DNA of 64,000 nucleotides, from the NCBI RefSeq assembly GCF_024199845.1, contig NZ_JANADO010000001.1, forward strand, positions 6,882,001 to 6,946,000, written 5' to 3'. How positions within the stretch are numbered: position 1 is the stretch's first letter; the number at the start of each line of letters is the position of its first letter. The DNA is from Bradyrhizobium sp. CCGB12. Lineage in GTDB: Bacteria > Pseudomonadota > Alphaproteobacteria > Rhizobiales > Xanthobacteraceae. The translations under genes and the position numbers were made by a program. Under the pieces are notes generated by a model. The model saw nothing but the letters and a program-made list of their open reading frames with translations, searched no databases and was not told where the DNA came from. Below are positions 44,995-56,963 of the stretch, piece by piece.

Positions 44995-45108
44995 ATGTCC
45001 TACGGATACAACGCGGTATTGACTCAGGCTCCATCGTTCAACGATGCCGTTTCCGATCCGTCTTGCGTTCAGCCTCCGACCTGTGAGGACGCGTCGAGTA
45101 CGCGCTGA
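44995..45108 (+). CDS. Candidate small protein (37 aa) upstream of dnaA
   Basis: The frame starts ATG TCC TAC GGA and ends at TGA 45106-45108. A very strong purine run GGGGAGGG lies six bases before the ATG. The predicted peptide begins MSYGYNAVLTQAPSFNDA, is acidic, has no membrane segment, and contains two Cys residues (PSCVQPPTC). I do not recognise it. Support is the ribosome site and the position between the origin-like region and dnaA; coding is otherwise unproven. Confidence 0.4.
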   Translation: MSYGYNAVLTQAPSFNDAVSDPSCVQPPTCEDASSTR

Positions 45109-45281
45109 CCTCGCGAACTCTCCATCCTAGACATCGCTGATCCGACCCGCGGCGTTCGCGCCGAACGGTCGAGCCATGTCTGACGATGGGCTCGCTTGAG
45201 GTCGCGTCATTGCAGGGGCCCTGGTGGGACCTGCATGGCGCCCACAACGCAACCTTATCTCTCAAGAGAAGTTTTCTGACG

Positions 45282-46691
45282 ATGACAATGGAACAGGATC
45301 GCTGGTCACGCGTGAAGGGTCGGCTGCGCTCGACCGTTGGCGAAGACGTTTACACGAGCTGGTTTGCACGCATGGACCTCGAAGGCGTGCAGGACGAGAG
45401 CGTGCGGCTCTCGGTGCCGACCCGCTTCCTGAAGAGCTGGATCCAGGCCCATTATGCCGAACGCGTGCTGTCGTGCTGGCAGGCCGAGATGCCGGAAGTG
45501 CATCGCATCGATCTCACGGTCCGCTCGGCGGTGCGTCCGGTCGCGCAGGTGAAGGAAGCGCCCGCCCTTGTCGAGGCGCGCCGCGCGCCGACGCCGGAAT
45601 TGCGCTCGACCGCGACCGCGCCGGTCTCGGCCAATCACGACGCGCTCGGCGGCTCACCGCTCGACCCGCGACTGACCTTTGCGAGCTTCGTCGTCGGCCG
45701 CTCCAACACGCTGGCGCATGCGGCCGCGCGCCAGGTCGCCGAAGGACGTCGCGGCGACCCCGTCATGTTCAACCCGCTCTACATCCATGCCGGCGTCGGC
45801 CTCGGCAAGACGCACCTGCTCCAGGCGGTGACCTGGGCCGGCAATTCCGGCAACGAGCGCAAGGTGCTCTATCTCACGGCGGAGAAATTCATGTACGGCT
45901 TCGTCGCCGCGCTGAAGACGCAGACGGCGCTCGCCTTCAAGGAAGCGCTGCGCGGCATCGACGTGCTCGTGATCGACGACCTCCAGTTCCTGCAGGGCAA
46001 GTCGACCCAGGCCGAGTTCTGTCACACGCTGAACGCGCTGATCGACGCCGGCCGCCAGGTGGTGATCGCGGCGGACCGTCCGCCGTCCGACCTCGAGAGC
46101 CTGGACGACCGCGTCCGCTCGCGGCTCGCCGGCGGCCTCGTGGTCGAGATGGGCTCGCTCGGCGAGGAGCTGCGGCACGGCATTCTCAAGTCGCGCGTCG
46201 CCGCCGCCCGCGCCCATCACGCGACCTTCGACGTGCCGGAGGAGGTACTGCTATATCTGGCGCGCACCATCACCCATAACGGCCGCGACCTCGAAGGCGC
46301 GATCAACCGGCTGCTGGCGCATTCCAAGCTGAACAACCAGCCGGTGACACTGGAGATGGCCGAGCGCGAGGTTCGCGACCTGGTCCGGCCGCAGGAACCC
46401 AAGCGGATCAAGATCGAGGACATCCAGCGCGTGGTGGCGCGGCAGTATAATGTCAGCCGCTCCGACCTCCTGTCCTCGCGCCGCACCGCCAACGTGGTCC
46501 GCCCGCGCCAAGTGGCGATGTATCTCGCCAAGACCCTGACCCTGCGCTCGCTGCCGGAGATCGGCCGCCGCTTCGGCGGACGCGATCACACCACGGTGCT
46601 GCACGCCGTGCGCAAGATCGAGGCCCTGGTCTCCAAGGACACCGCGCTGTCCGAGGAAGTGGAGTCGCTGAAGCGCCAGCTTCAGGAATAA
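45282..46691 (+). CDS. dnaA: Chromosomal replication initiator protein DnaA
   Basis: The 469-residue protein has all four DnaA domains: an N-terminal oligomerisation domain ([19 protein letters not shown]), a variable linker (about 85-128), the AAA+ domain with Walker A GVGLGKTH near 171-178 and Walker [10 protein letters not shown] near 228-236, and the C-terminal DNA-binding domain with signature [16 protein letters not shown]. It binds DnaA boxes and melts the origin. I placed the start at 45282 (MTMEQDRW), which fits the conserved N-terminus; the frame is open 32 codons further upstream without family similarity. The upstream 1.17 kb carries candidate DnaA boxes and GANTC sites, so autoregulation is likely. 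Confidence 0.98.
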   Translation: MTMEQDRWSRVKGRLRSTVGEDVYTSWFARMDLEGVQDESVRLSVPTRFLKSWIQAHYAERVLSCWQAEMPEVHRIDLTVRSAVRPVAQVKEAPALVEARRAPTPELRSTATAPVSANHDALGGSPLDPRLTFASFVVGRSNTLAHAAARQVAEGRRGDPVMFNPLYIHAGVGLGKTHLLQAVTWAGNSGNERKVLYLTAEKFMYGFVAALKTQTALAFKEALRGIDVLVIDDLQFLQGKSTQAEFCHTLNALIDAGRQVVIAADRPPSDLESLDDRVRSRLAGGLVVEMGSLGEELRHGILKSRVAAARAHHATFDVPEEVLLYLARTITHNGRDLEGAINRLLAHSKLNNQPVTLEMAEREVRDLVRPQEPKRIKIEDIQRVVARQYNVSRSDLLSSRRTANVVRPRQVAMYLAKTLTLRSLPEIGRRFGGRDHTTVLHAVRKIEALVSKDTALSEEVESLKRQLQE

Positions 46692-46710
46692 ACGCCTAGC
46701 TTCTTCTTTT

Positions 46711-46854
46711 CACCTCTCCCCGCTTGCGGGGAGAGGTCGAATTCGATCGCAGATCGAATTCGGGTGAGGGGGACTCTCCGCAAGTCCAGCTCTCACCTCC
46801 CCCGTGGAGACTCCCCCTCACCCCGACCCTCTCCCCGCAAGCGGGGCGAGGGAG
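46711..46854. repeat. Intergenic palindromic repeat, family A (copy 4)
   Basis: The unit opens CCTCTCCCCGCTTGCGGGGAGAGG, has an inner GAATTCGATC / GATCGAATTC pair, and ends CTCTCCCCGCAAGCGGGGCGAGGG. It separates dnaA from dnaN. The rest of the gap 46692-47082 shows nothing recognisable. Confidence 0.82.
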
Positions 46855-47082
46855 TTTACCTGCGCCCGGGCGGCAGGCCTTGGTTCTGGGCTGTAAATCG
46901 TGGGGAACTGCCCGGCAATCCCTTGAAACGGATGATTTTCCGCGCCACCTTGCGCGACCCTGACGGCTTTGATCATATCGGCTGGATGATCCGGCTTTCC
47001 GGGGTCTTCGGTGCCGTGGCGCGCATCCCGCAGCCCGGCCTTTCCAACACTGTGTTTTCTTGGGGATCGGGCGAGTAGTGCA

Positions 47083-48201
47083 ATGAAGGTTACGGTCGAA
47101 CGCGCGCAACTCCTGAAATCGCTGGGCCATGTCCACCGCGTGGTCGAGCGCCGCAACACGATTCCGATCCTCGGCAACGTGCTGGTCCGCGCCGAGAGCG
47201 CGAAATTGTCGCTGAAGGCGACCGACCTCGACCTCGAAGTGACGGAGACGCTGCCGGCGGAAACCGCGACCGCGGGCTCCACCACCGTGCCGGCGCACAT
47301 GTTCTACGACATCGTGCGCAAGCTGCCGGACGGGTCGCAGATCGTGCTGGAGGCCGACGGCGACCGCGCCGTGCTCGCGATCCGCGCCGGCCGCTCCCGC
47401 TTCACGCTGCAGACCCTGCCGGAGAATGATTTCCCGGACCTTGCGGCCGGCGACATGTCGCACTCGTTCTCGCTCGCGGCCAAGGACGTCAAGCGGCTGA
47501 TCGACCGCACCCAGTTCGCGATCTCCACGGAAGAGACGCGGTATTACCTCAACGGCATCTATCTGCACGCCGCGGGCACGGCCAAGGCCGCGACCCTGCG
47601 CGGCGTCGCCACCGACGGCCACCGCCTCGCCCAGCTCGACCTGGTGCAGCCCAAGGGTGCCGAGGGCATGCCTGGCGTGATCGTGCCGCGCAAGACCGTC
47701 GGCGAGGTGCAGCGCCTGATCGAGGACACCGAGGCCGAGATGACGATCGAGCTGTCGCAGGCCAAGATCCGTTTCACCATCGGCAATGTGGTGCTGACCT
47801 CGAAGCTGATCGACGGCACCTTCCCGGACTATGGCCGGGTGATCCCGCAAGGAAACGACAAGGAGCTCGTGGTCGACAAGAAGGATTTTGAGAACGCGGT
47901 CGACCGCGTCTCCACCATCTCCAGCGAGCGCGGGCGGGCGGTCAAACTGTCGCTGTCGGCGGGCAAGCTGGTGCTGTCGGTGACCAATCCGGATTCCGGC
48001 AGCGCGACCGAGGAGCTCGAGGTCGAATACGCCTCCGACGCCCTCGATATCGGCTTCAACTCGCGCTACCTCCTCGACATCGCCGCCCAGATCGAAGGCG
48101 ACGTCGCCACGCTCAGACTCGCCGACCCCGGCTCGCCGACCCTGGTGCAGGACAAGGACGACAAGAGCGCGCTGTACGTGCTGATGCCGATGCGGGTGTG
48201 A
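47083..48201 (+). CDS. dnaN: DNA polymerase III beta subunit (sliding clamp)
   Basis: The 372-residue protein begins MKVTVERAQLLKSLGHVHRVV and has the three tandem clamp domains of equal size. The central TFPDYGRVIPQ and the C-terminal segment ALYVLMPMRV, which forms part of the partner-binding pocket, are characteristic. It forms the homodimeric ring that tethers polymerases. The start at 47083 fits the family; upstream codons are not conserved. A repeat unit separates it from dnaA, so it may have its own promoter. Confidence 0.98.
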   Translation: MKVTVERAQLLKSLGHVHRVVERRNTIPILGNVLVRAESAKLSLKATDLDLEVTETLPAETATAGSTTVPAHMFYDIVRKLPDGSQIVLEADGDRAVLAIRAGRSRFTLQTLPENDFPDLAAGDMSHSFSLAAKDVKRLIDRTQFAISTEETRYYLNGIYLHAAGTAKAATLRGVATDGHRLAQLDLVQPKGAEGMPGVIVPRKTVGEVQRLIEDTEAEMTIELSQAKIRFTIGNVVLTSKLIDGTFPDYGRVIPQGNDKELVVDKKDFENAVDRVSTISSERGRAVKLSLSAGKLVLSVTNPDSGSATEELEVEYASDALDIGFNSRYLLDIAAQIEGDVATLRLADPGSPTLVQDKDDKSALYVLMPMRV

Positions 48202-48244
48202 GGGACATGGTCTTCCCCTCTCGACACCTTCTGTGTGGAGACAA

Positions 48245-48410
48245 CCCCTCACCCGGCTTCGCTGCGCGAAGCCACCCTCTCCCACAAGGGGAGAGGGTGA
48301 AGCTACAGCTGCCGCCGTCGAACCAAGCGCAATGCGCATTGCTGTGCCCTCTCCCCTTGTGGGAGAGGGCATCTCCGCTGACGGATACACATTCAGTCGG
48401 GTGAGGGGTT
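48245..48410. repeat. Intergenic palindromic repeat, family A (copy 5)
   Basis: The unit opens CCCCTCACCCGGCTTCGC, continues CACCCTCTCCCACAAGGGGAGAGGGTG, and contains a second inverted CCCTCTCCCCTTGTGGGAGAGGG before closing GGGTGAGGGG. It ends two bases before the DUF559 gene start. Confidence 0.82.
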
Positions 48411-48411
48411 C

Positions 48412-48777
48412 GTGCCGCAGGAGCCGTCCCATCGGCCACTCGCCAAGCGTCTTCGCCAATTCGCGAAGAACATGCGACACGAACCGACGGATGCGGAAGC
48501 CGCAATGTGGCGCTTGCTGAGGGATCGTCGGCTCTCGACATTCAAGTTTCGCCGACAGGTGCCATTCAAGAACTACATTCTCGACTTTGTCTGTTTCGAG
48601 AAGCACCTTGTCATCGAAATTGACGGGAGTCAGCACGCGGAATCGCCACGCGATGCAACTCGGGATGCCGCAATTTCGGCGGAAGGTTTCTCGATCGCCC
48701 ATTACTGGAACAACGACGTGCTGCAACAGCCCGCTTCTGTCTTGGAGGACATCCTTGCAAAGCTTGCCGGGCGGTAA
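48412..48777 (+). CDS. DUF559 domain endonuclease-like protein
   Basis: The 121-residue product is a full-length DUF559 protein, a family related to the very-short-patch repair endonuclease fold. The PD-(D/E)XK-like residues are present: Asp in NYILDFVCFE, the E-x-D pair in LVIEIDGSQH, and the family tail IAHYWNNDVLQQP. The upstream RRQVPF and AEAAMWRLLRDRR are also standard. The GTG at 48412 is the first start available and lies at the edge of a family A repeat; Met21 is an alternative. A second family A segment follows directly after the stop. The gene interrupts the usual dnaN-recF adjacency. DNA nicking or mobile-repeat association is inferred. Confidence 0.88.
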   Translation: MPQEPSHRPLAKRLRQFAKNMRHEPTDAEAAMWRLLRDRRLSTFKFRRQVPFKNYILDFVCFEKHLVIEIDGSQHAESPRDATRDAAISAEGFSIAHYWNNDVLQQPASVLEDILAKLAGR

Positions 48778-48779
48778 GA

Positions 48780-48838
48780 TACCCCTCACCCGTCGCCTCA
48801 CTTCGTGAGGCGCCACCCTCCCCCACAAGGGGGGAGGG
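48780..48838. repeat. Intergenic palindromic repeat, family A fragment (copy 6)
   Basis: The segment contains CCCCTCACCCGTCGCCTCAC, a GCCTCAC/GTGAGGC hairpin and CCCTCCCCCACAAGGGGGGAGGG, equal to one half of a family A unit, immediately after the DUF559 stop. Confidence 0.78.
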
Positions 48839-48867
48839 AAGGCACTGCCCGGCAATGACAGAGTGAT

Positions 48868-50004
48868 ATGACCCCCTCCCGCATTCATCGCCTGACGCTG
48901 ACGCATTTTCGCAATTATCGGGCGGCGGGGCTCGAGACGGCGGCTGACATGGTGGCGCTGGTCGGGCCGAACGGGGCGGGCAAGACCAATTGCATCGAGG
49001 CGATCTCGTTCCTGTCGCCGGGACGGGGCCTGCGGCGCGCGACGCTGGAAGACGTCGCCGACAACCAGGGCGAAGGCTCCTGGGCGGTGTCGGCGCAGGT
49101 CGAGGGCGCTTTAGGCTTGGCGACGCTCGGCACCGGCATCGACGCGCCGCGGCCCGACGCTTCCGTGAGCCGGCGTTGCCGCATCGACCGCGAGCCGGTC
49201 AATTCGGCCGCGTCCTTCGGCGACCACATCCGCATGGTGTGGCTGACGCCTGCGATGGACGGGCTGTTCATGGGCGCGGCCTCCGAGCGGCGGCGCTTCT
49301 TCGACCGCCTGGTGCTCGCCATCGACAGTGATCATTCCAGCCGCATCTCCGCGCTGGAGCGTTCCCTGCGCTCGCGCAACCGCCTGCTCGAGACGCGCAA
49401 TTACGACGACCATTGGTGTGACGCGATCGAGCGCGAGACCGCCGAGCTTGCGGTCGCGGTGGCCGCAACGCGCGGTCAGACCGCAGCAAGGCTCACCGGC
49501 ATGCTGAATGCGCGCGCGCAGGCTTCCGCCTTCCCGCCTGCGAAAATCGCGCTCGACGGCTGGATGGAGAACGCGCTGCTCCAGGAGACCGCGACCTCGG
49601 TCGAGGACCGCTACCGCCAGATCCTGCGCGACAACCGTCCACGCGATGCCATCGCCGGCCGCACCACCGACGGCCCGCATCTCACTGATCTCCAGGTGGT
49701 CTATGCGCCCAAAAGCATGCCGGCGCGCGATGCCTCGACCGGCGAGCAAAAGGCGCTGCTGATCGGCCTCGTGCTGGCGCATGCGACGCTGGTCGCCGAG
49801 ATGACCGGCATCGTGCCGCTGCTGCTGCTCGACGAGGTCGTCGCGCATCTCGATCCGAGCCGCCGCGCGGCGCTGTTCGACGAGCTGAAGAAGCTCGGCG
49901 CGCAGGTCTGGTTGACCGGCGCGGACCCCGCCGCCTTTGCCGAGATCGGCGCGGGCGGCGAAGTCTTTGACGTCGAGAGCGGACGAATCTCTGCCCGCAG
50001 GTAG
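48868..50004 (+). CDS. recF: DNA replication and repair protein RecF
   Basis: The 378-residue SMC-like ATPase starts IHRLTLTHFRNYRAAGLE, with Walker A GPNGAGKTNCIEAISFLSPG (partly: GPNGAGKTN), the signature DASTGEQKALLIGLVLAHA (partly: STGEQKALL) and Walker B PLLLLDEVVAHLD. It loads RecA at gapped DNA with RecO and RecR. Length matches the family. No good ribosome site precedes the ATG. It is separated from dnaN by the DUF559 gene. Confidence 0.97.
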   Translation: MTPSRIHRLTLTHFRNYRAAGLETAADMVALVGPNGAGKTNCIEAISFLSPGRGLRRATLEDVADNQGEGSWAVSAQVEGALGLATLGTGIDAPRPDASVSRRCRIDREPVNSAASFGDHIRMVWLTPAMDGLFMGAASERRRFFDRLVLAIDSDHSSRISALERSLRSRNRLLETRNYDDHWCDAIERETAELAVAVAATRGQTAARLTGMLNARAQASAFPPAKIALDGWMENALLQETATSVEDRYRQILRDNRPRDAIAGRTTDGPHLTDLQVVYAPKSMPARDASTGEQKALLIGLVLAHATLVAEMTGIVPLLLLDEVVAHLDPSRRAALFDELKKLGAQVWLTGADPAAFAEIGAGGEVFDVESGRISARR

Positions 50005-50112
50005 GCCGTCACATTGAACCGGCCTGTTTCCGGTCGCGACTAGCTGCTTGGAGCCGCCAGCGGCGGCGATCGCGCAGGATTCAGGCACGCGCGATATCCT
50101 TGGAGCATGAGC

Positions 50113-50847
50113 ATGACGACGGTGAGGCATGGGGTGCGAGCCCCGGCACGATGGCGGGCGTTTGCGTGCGGCCTCGTCCTGCTTGCGATCTGCCTGCTCG
50201 CGGCCAGCGCCGGCGCCTCGCTGCCGCATTTGTTTCCGGCGACGCTCACGCTGGACTCCGATGCCAAGCTGCCTGCACCGACGCGCTACAGCTATCGAGC
50301 AATCCACACCACGCTGATGCAGGGCGTCGACGCGCCGCTCCGCGTCAGGCTGGAAGCCAACGTGCCCGCGGAGCTCCGCAACGTGCTCGCCTTCTACCGC
50401 ACCGAGCTTGGAAAGCTCGGCTGGCAGGAGCAGCATGATGGCGCCGTGATCAGCGCCGACCACGTCCAGCTCGCTTTCATCTCGCCGCTCGGGCCGGCGG
50501 TGCTGGAGCTCAACCGCAAGAACGGCGGCACCTCGGTCTATCTCGTGCAGAAGAACGCGGAGACGGCAACCCGAGCAAACGTCATGCCCGAACCCGGCCA
50601 GGCGAAGCTGGTGTTCAGCAACATCGGCGAGAAGGAAGCCGTGCTCGAGATCAACGAGCGGACCATCCCGCGCCCCGCCGGCGCGAATGCCGTCGCGCTG
50701 GACCTCGTGCCCGGCAGATATTCCTACGGACTGAGCGTGCCGGACCGTCCGGCGACCACCAACATCCTCACCGTCGCCGCCGGCGATGCCTGGGAGCTCA
50801 CCGTCGGGCGCGACGGTGACGCCTGGCCACCGCTCCAGCTGTATTGA
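50113..50847 (+). CDS. Secreted protein with one FYRxELxxxGW module (paralogue of the next gene)
   Basis: I do not recognise a named family. The 244-residue product has a signal/anchor segment (about 15-36) and a mature region with one copy of a module built around VLAFYRTELGKLGWQE (near 91-106), followed by a C-terminal beta-rich domain that ends LTVAAGDAWELTVG. Both parts align residue by residue with the C-terminal 200 residues of the following gene, and the N-termini also match (VRHGVRAPARW against IRRGTRVPARW), so the two arose by duplication. The ATG at 50113 is seven bases after GGAG; an ATG two codons earlier is too close. Function unknown; probably periplasmic. Confidence 0.75.
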   Translation: MTTVRHGVRAPARWRAFACGLVLLAICLLAASAGASLPHLFPATLTLDSDAKLPAPTRYSYRAIHTTLMQGVDAPLRVRLEANVPAELRNVLAFYRTELGKLGWQEQHDGAVISADHVQLAFISPLGPAVLELNRKNGGTSVYLVQKNAETATRANVMPEPGQAKLVFSNIGEKEAVLEINERTIPRPAGANAVALDLVPGRYSYGLSVPDRPATTNILTVAAGDAWELTVGRDGDAWPPLQLY

Positions 50848-50994
50848 GCCGTCGCCCCATGGCGCTAGCCGGACACACCGGTTGAACCTGTCCGGTTCCT
50901 GACGCGACTTCTCGTCTGAAGCCGCGCGCCGACGGCGCCGCAGCCTGTCATGGCGTAGGGCATGCGACCCGCGCGACATCCAGGAGTTTTGACG

Positions 50995-53160
50995 ATGCCG
51001 ATGATCCGGCGCGGGACGCGAGTCCCGGCAAGATGGCTGCTGCTTGCCTGCGGCATTCTCGCGATGGCGAGCATTTCACGTCCCGCGGGCGCGGCAGACG
51101 ACGGTATCGTCGACGTCCATACGCTGCCGCGGCTGGACGGCGCAGTGGAAGACACCTCGCGCGCCGACAGCTACCGCGTGACCTACACCCTGCCGAGCGC
51201 GGTGGCAGCCACGTCGGACGCCACCAAGAAGCTGCTGAGCGCCGACGGCTGGGTGCCCTATGTGTATCCGCTGGATGAGAAAGGCACCGCGCTGAGCTTC
51301 AAGAAGGGACGGCAGGGGCTGCTCGTATCCTTCACGCAATCGCGCGGGCGTCCCGATCAGTCCGCCGTGTCCTACACGCCGAACCGGATCCATTCCAACG
51401 TGCCGTTCCCTGAAGGCGCGACCGATCTGGTGTTTGACGAGACCCGGCCCTATCTCGGCTGCATCGCGCCCGGCGCGCTCGAGACGATCTCGGAGTTCTT
51501 TACGAAGGACATGGCGGCGATGGGATGGCGCAAGCTCACGCCTGAGACAGCGGCGCGCTGGCCGAATGCCGATCTCGGCGGGACCGTCCCGAATGGTGTG
51601 CGCGTCTTCTACGATCATCCCGACGGCGACACGACGCAGTTCTACAAGCAGAAGCCGGTGATGCTGACCCTGACGCGGCGCGACGATGGCCGCACCAATG
51701 TCGAGATCAGGGTGGCGCCGTTCGCGCTGCCCGACGTGCTCGAGGCCGACGATGATATGGCCGGCCTGCCGCGGCCCAAGCTAACCAAATCTGCGAGGGG
51801 CCTTGGAAGCGCAAGCTCCAACAAGCGCGAGATGTCTGCCGCCGCGATCGCCGAGCTGCCCGCCGTGCTTGCCTTCTATCATCGCGAGCTCGCCGCGCGC
51901 GGCTGGCAGGAAGATGGCACCGCGCCGCTCGCACCCGGCGACGACGTCGCGATCAGGATTTCCTCGGCGGAGGAAACCGGCGTGCTGCGGCTCGGCCGCA
52001 AATACGATTTCACCATGATCAGTCTGACGGCGCAGGTGAAGGAATCCGCCCTTGCCGCCCGCGCCAGGGCGAAGAAGGAGGCCGACGAGAGGTTCCTGGG
52101 CGATGCGCTAGGTGCGGCCCAGCAGCTCATCGCCGCTGATGAAGCCAGGCGCAAGACGCAGGCCGCCTCCCTGTCGGATGCACCGCTCAATGCGCTCGCC
52201 AACAGCAAGACGCCGGTGCCGCTGCCCGAGACCGCGCAAGACGTGACGTTCGAAGGCGGAGACGGCCGGCTCGAATTCTCCTCGACGTCGAGCGTGAAGG
52301 CGCTCAGCACGTTCTATCGTACGACGCTGAAGAGCTCGGGCTGGAAGGAACAGCCCTCCGTCATCAACCAGCCCAACATGGCGGTGATGGCATTCTCGAA
52401 AGGCGGCAAGTCGATCTCGATGACCGTGATGCAGATGGGGCCGAAGGTGAATGTCCGCGCCGACGGATCGGGCCTGGTGACGGAAGCGGCCAAGCCTGTC
52501 GCCAACACCGAGGTGCAGGTACAGGCCAAATCCTCCGAGCCGCTCAAGCTCGATCCTGAATCCCAGCTGCCCGTGCCGACGCAGCGTTCGTCGAAATCGT
52601 TTGCCACCACGAAGATACCTGGCGGCGAGGCGCCGCTCCGCCGCGAGCTGGCAGCCAGCATTCCGGCGCCGCTCAATGACGTCCTCGCCTTCTACCGTGC
52701 GGAGCTGTCCAGGCTCGGCTGGCAGGAAAAGACCGACGGCGCGGCCGTGTCCGCAGAACGCGCTCAGATCGACTTCACTTCGCCGCAGGGACCGGCCGTG
52801 CTCAAGCTCGGCCGCGCCAAGGGCGAGACCACGGTCAATCTGGCGCAGAAGAATGCGGATGTCGCTGAAAAGGCCGACGTCATGCCGAAGGCGGGACAAG
52901 CGAGGCTCATGCTCGGAAACATGGGAGCGAACGAGGCCTCGCTGACGATCAACAAGCAGACGGTGAAGATCGCGGCCGGCACCGGCGGCCCGCAATCGCC
53001 GAAAGGCCCGATGCTCGACCTGCCGCCCGGCAAGTACCAGTACGCGCTGCGCCTGCCCGGACGCCCGGCCCGCACCGAGGCCCTGACCGTTGCCGCCGGC
53101 GAGGCCTGGGGTCTCCTGGTGGGCCCGAGCGGAGACGTGCTGCCGCTTCAGATGTACTGA
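50995..53160 (+). CDS. Secreted multi-module protein with five FYxxxLxxxGW repeats
   Basis: I do not recognise a named family. The 721-residue product has a signal peptide (MPMIRRGTRVPARWLLLACG onward, cut near AGA-ADD). Five divergent copies of a 70-100 residue module can be seen, each marked by a helix ending in Gly-Trp: Trp86 (LLSADGW), Trp178 (FFTKDMAAMGW), Trp304 (FYHRELAARGW), Trp450 (FYRTTLKSSGW) and Trp576 (FYRAELSRLGW). After each helix a beta hairpin pair follows. A C-terminal domain (about 632-721) ends LTVAAGEAWGLLVG. AGGAG precedes the chosen ATG. It lies between recF and gyrB together with its shorter paralogue. Role unknown; a periplasmic binding or scaffold protein is plausible. 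Confidence 0.75.
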   Translation: MPMIRRGTRVPARWLLLACGILAMASISRPAGAADDGIVDVHTLPRLDGAVEDTSRADSYRVTYTLPSAVAATSDATKKLLSADGWVPYVYPLDEKGTALSFKKGRQGLLVSFTQSRGRPDQSAVSYTPNRIHSNVPFPEGATDLVFDETRPYLGCIAPGALETISEFFTKDMAAMGWRKLTPETAARWPNADLGGTVPNGVRVFYDHPDGDTTQFYKQKPVMLTLTRRDDGRTNVEIRVAPFALPDVLEADDDMAGLPRPKLTKSARGLGSASSNKREMSAAAIAELPAVLAFYHRELAARGWQEDGTAPLAPGDDVAIRISSAEETGVLRLGRKYDFTMISLTAQVKESALAARARAKKEADERFLGDALGAAQQLIAADEARRKTQAASLSDAPLNALANSKTPVPLPETAQDVTFEGGDGRLEFSSTSSVKALSTFYRTTLKSSGWKEQPSVINQPNMAVMAFSKGGKSISMTVMQMGPKVNVRADGSGLVTEAAKPVANTEVQVQAKSSEPLKLDPESQLPVPTQRSSKSFATTKIPGGEAPLRRELAASIPAPLNDVLAFYRAELSRLGWQEKTDGAAVSAERAQIDFTSPQGPAVLKLGRAKGETTVNLAQKNADVAEKADVMPKAGQARLMLGNMGANEASLTINKQTVKIAAGTGGPQSPKGPMLDLPPGKYQYALRLPGRPARTEALTVAAGEAWGLLVGPSGDVLPLQMY

Positions 53161-56079
<2,919 letters not shown>

Positions 56080-56121
56080 GCGGACGGCCTTGGGTTTGAT
56101 CTGCTAGCAAAGCACTTGCTG

Positions 56122-56244
56122 CACCTCTCCCGCTTGCGGGAGAGGTCGGCGCAAAGCGCCGGGTGAGGGCTTTCTCCTCTTGGGGATTGTCCCGTTGCGG
56201 AGACACCCTCTCCCCGACCCTCCCCCGCGAGCGGGGGAGGGAGT
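56122..56244. repeat. Intergenic palindromic repeat, family A (copy 8)
   Basis: The unit opens CACCTCTCCCGCTTGCGGGAGAGG, has an inner GGCGCAAAGCGCC palindrome, and ends CCCTCCCCCGCGAGCGGGGG. It follows gyrB by about 40 bp. Confidence 0.83.
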
Positions 56245-56366
56245 GGACCACCGTCGCGTCGACACTGAACGCCATCGCTAGAGCAGCCCCCTGAACCTCA
56301 CGCCCCGCCCTCGCGACGAAGTGGCATGAACCCGTAAGGCCAATTCCGGCCGGGAAGTGTCACGCC

Positions 56367-56834
56367 ATGATCGCCTCGGCAACGACCAGTTCCACCGTGC
56401 CATCCCGCCGCCTCGGCATCATCGGCAGCATTGTCGGTGTGCTTGCGCTCATGGCGGCGGTGCTGCCGCATTGGGTCGTGCCGCTCGTGTTTCCGCCGCC
56501 GCCCGCGGACAAGGTGATCGTCGACACCGGACTTCGCATCAAGGACCGCGTCATCGCGAAGGTGAAGGGCTTGGAGTATCAGGCGCCGAAGGTTGAGAAA
56601 TCCGCGGGGCGAAGCTGGAGCGAAACCGCGTCAGTCACTGCGATCTCGCTCGGCCTGCTCGCCATCCTGCTCTCGGTGCTCTCGCTGATCTCCAGGGAAG
56701 AACGGCTCCTTGCCGCCGTCGCCGCCACGCTCGGCACCGGCGCCATCGCGATCGAAATCTCGTTCTTCATGATCGGCGCGCTGATCCTGATCGCGATCCT
56801 CTATGTGGTGGGGAATATCATCGGATTGTTCTGA
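56367..56834 (+). CDS. Small membrane protein of unknown function (155 aa)
   Basis: The 155-residue product has a first hydrophobic segment (IIGSIVGVLALMAAVLPHWVV), a periplasmic loop with proline-rich FPPPPADK, and three further hydrophobic segments toward the C-terminus ending VVGNIIGLF. I do not recognise a named family. It lies between gyrB and murA on the same strand, 130 bp from murA. Confidence 0.75.
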   Translation: MIASATTSSTVPSRRLGIIGSIVGVLALMAAVLPHWVVPLVFPPPPADKVIVDTGLRIKDRVIAKVKGLEYQAPKVEKSAGRSWSETASVTAISLGLLAILLSVLSLISREERLLAAVAATLGTGAIAIEISFFMIGALILIAILYVVGNIIGLF

Positions 56835-56963
56835 AGGCGGCTTCCTGCCACAAGCTCCAGACGGACGGGCTTGAGTCTCGCCCAGCACAATTGCTCCGGC
56901 GCTCAATTCTCTGTAGTTTCCGCCCGAAACAGCCCGCCCACCCAACAGGACAGCGAGAACCAA

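Noticed and set aside
46696..48906. A 736-codon open frame antisense to dnaN, crossing repeats
   Set aside because: It runs through two family A repeats and the complement of dnaN and shows no protein-like composition.
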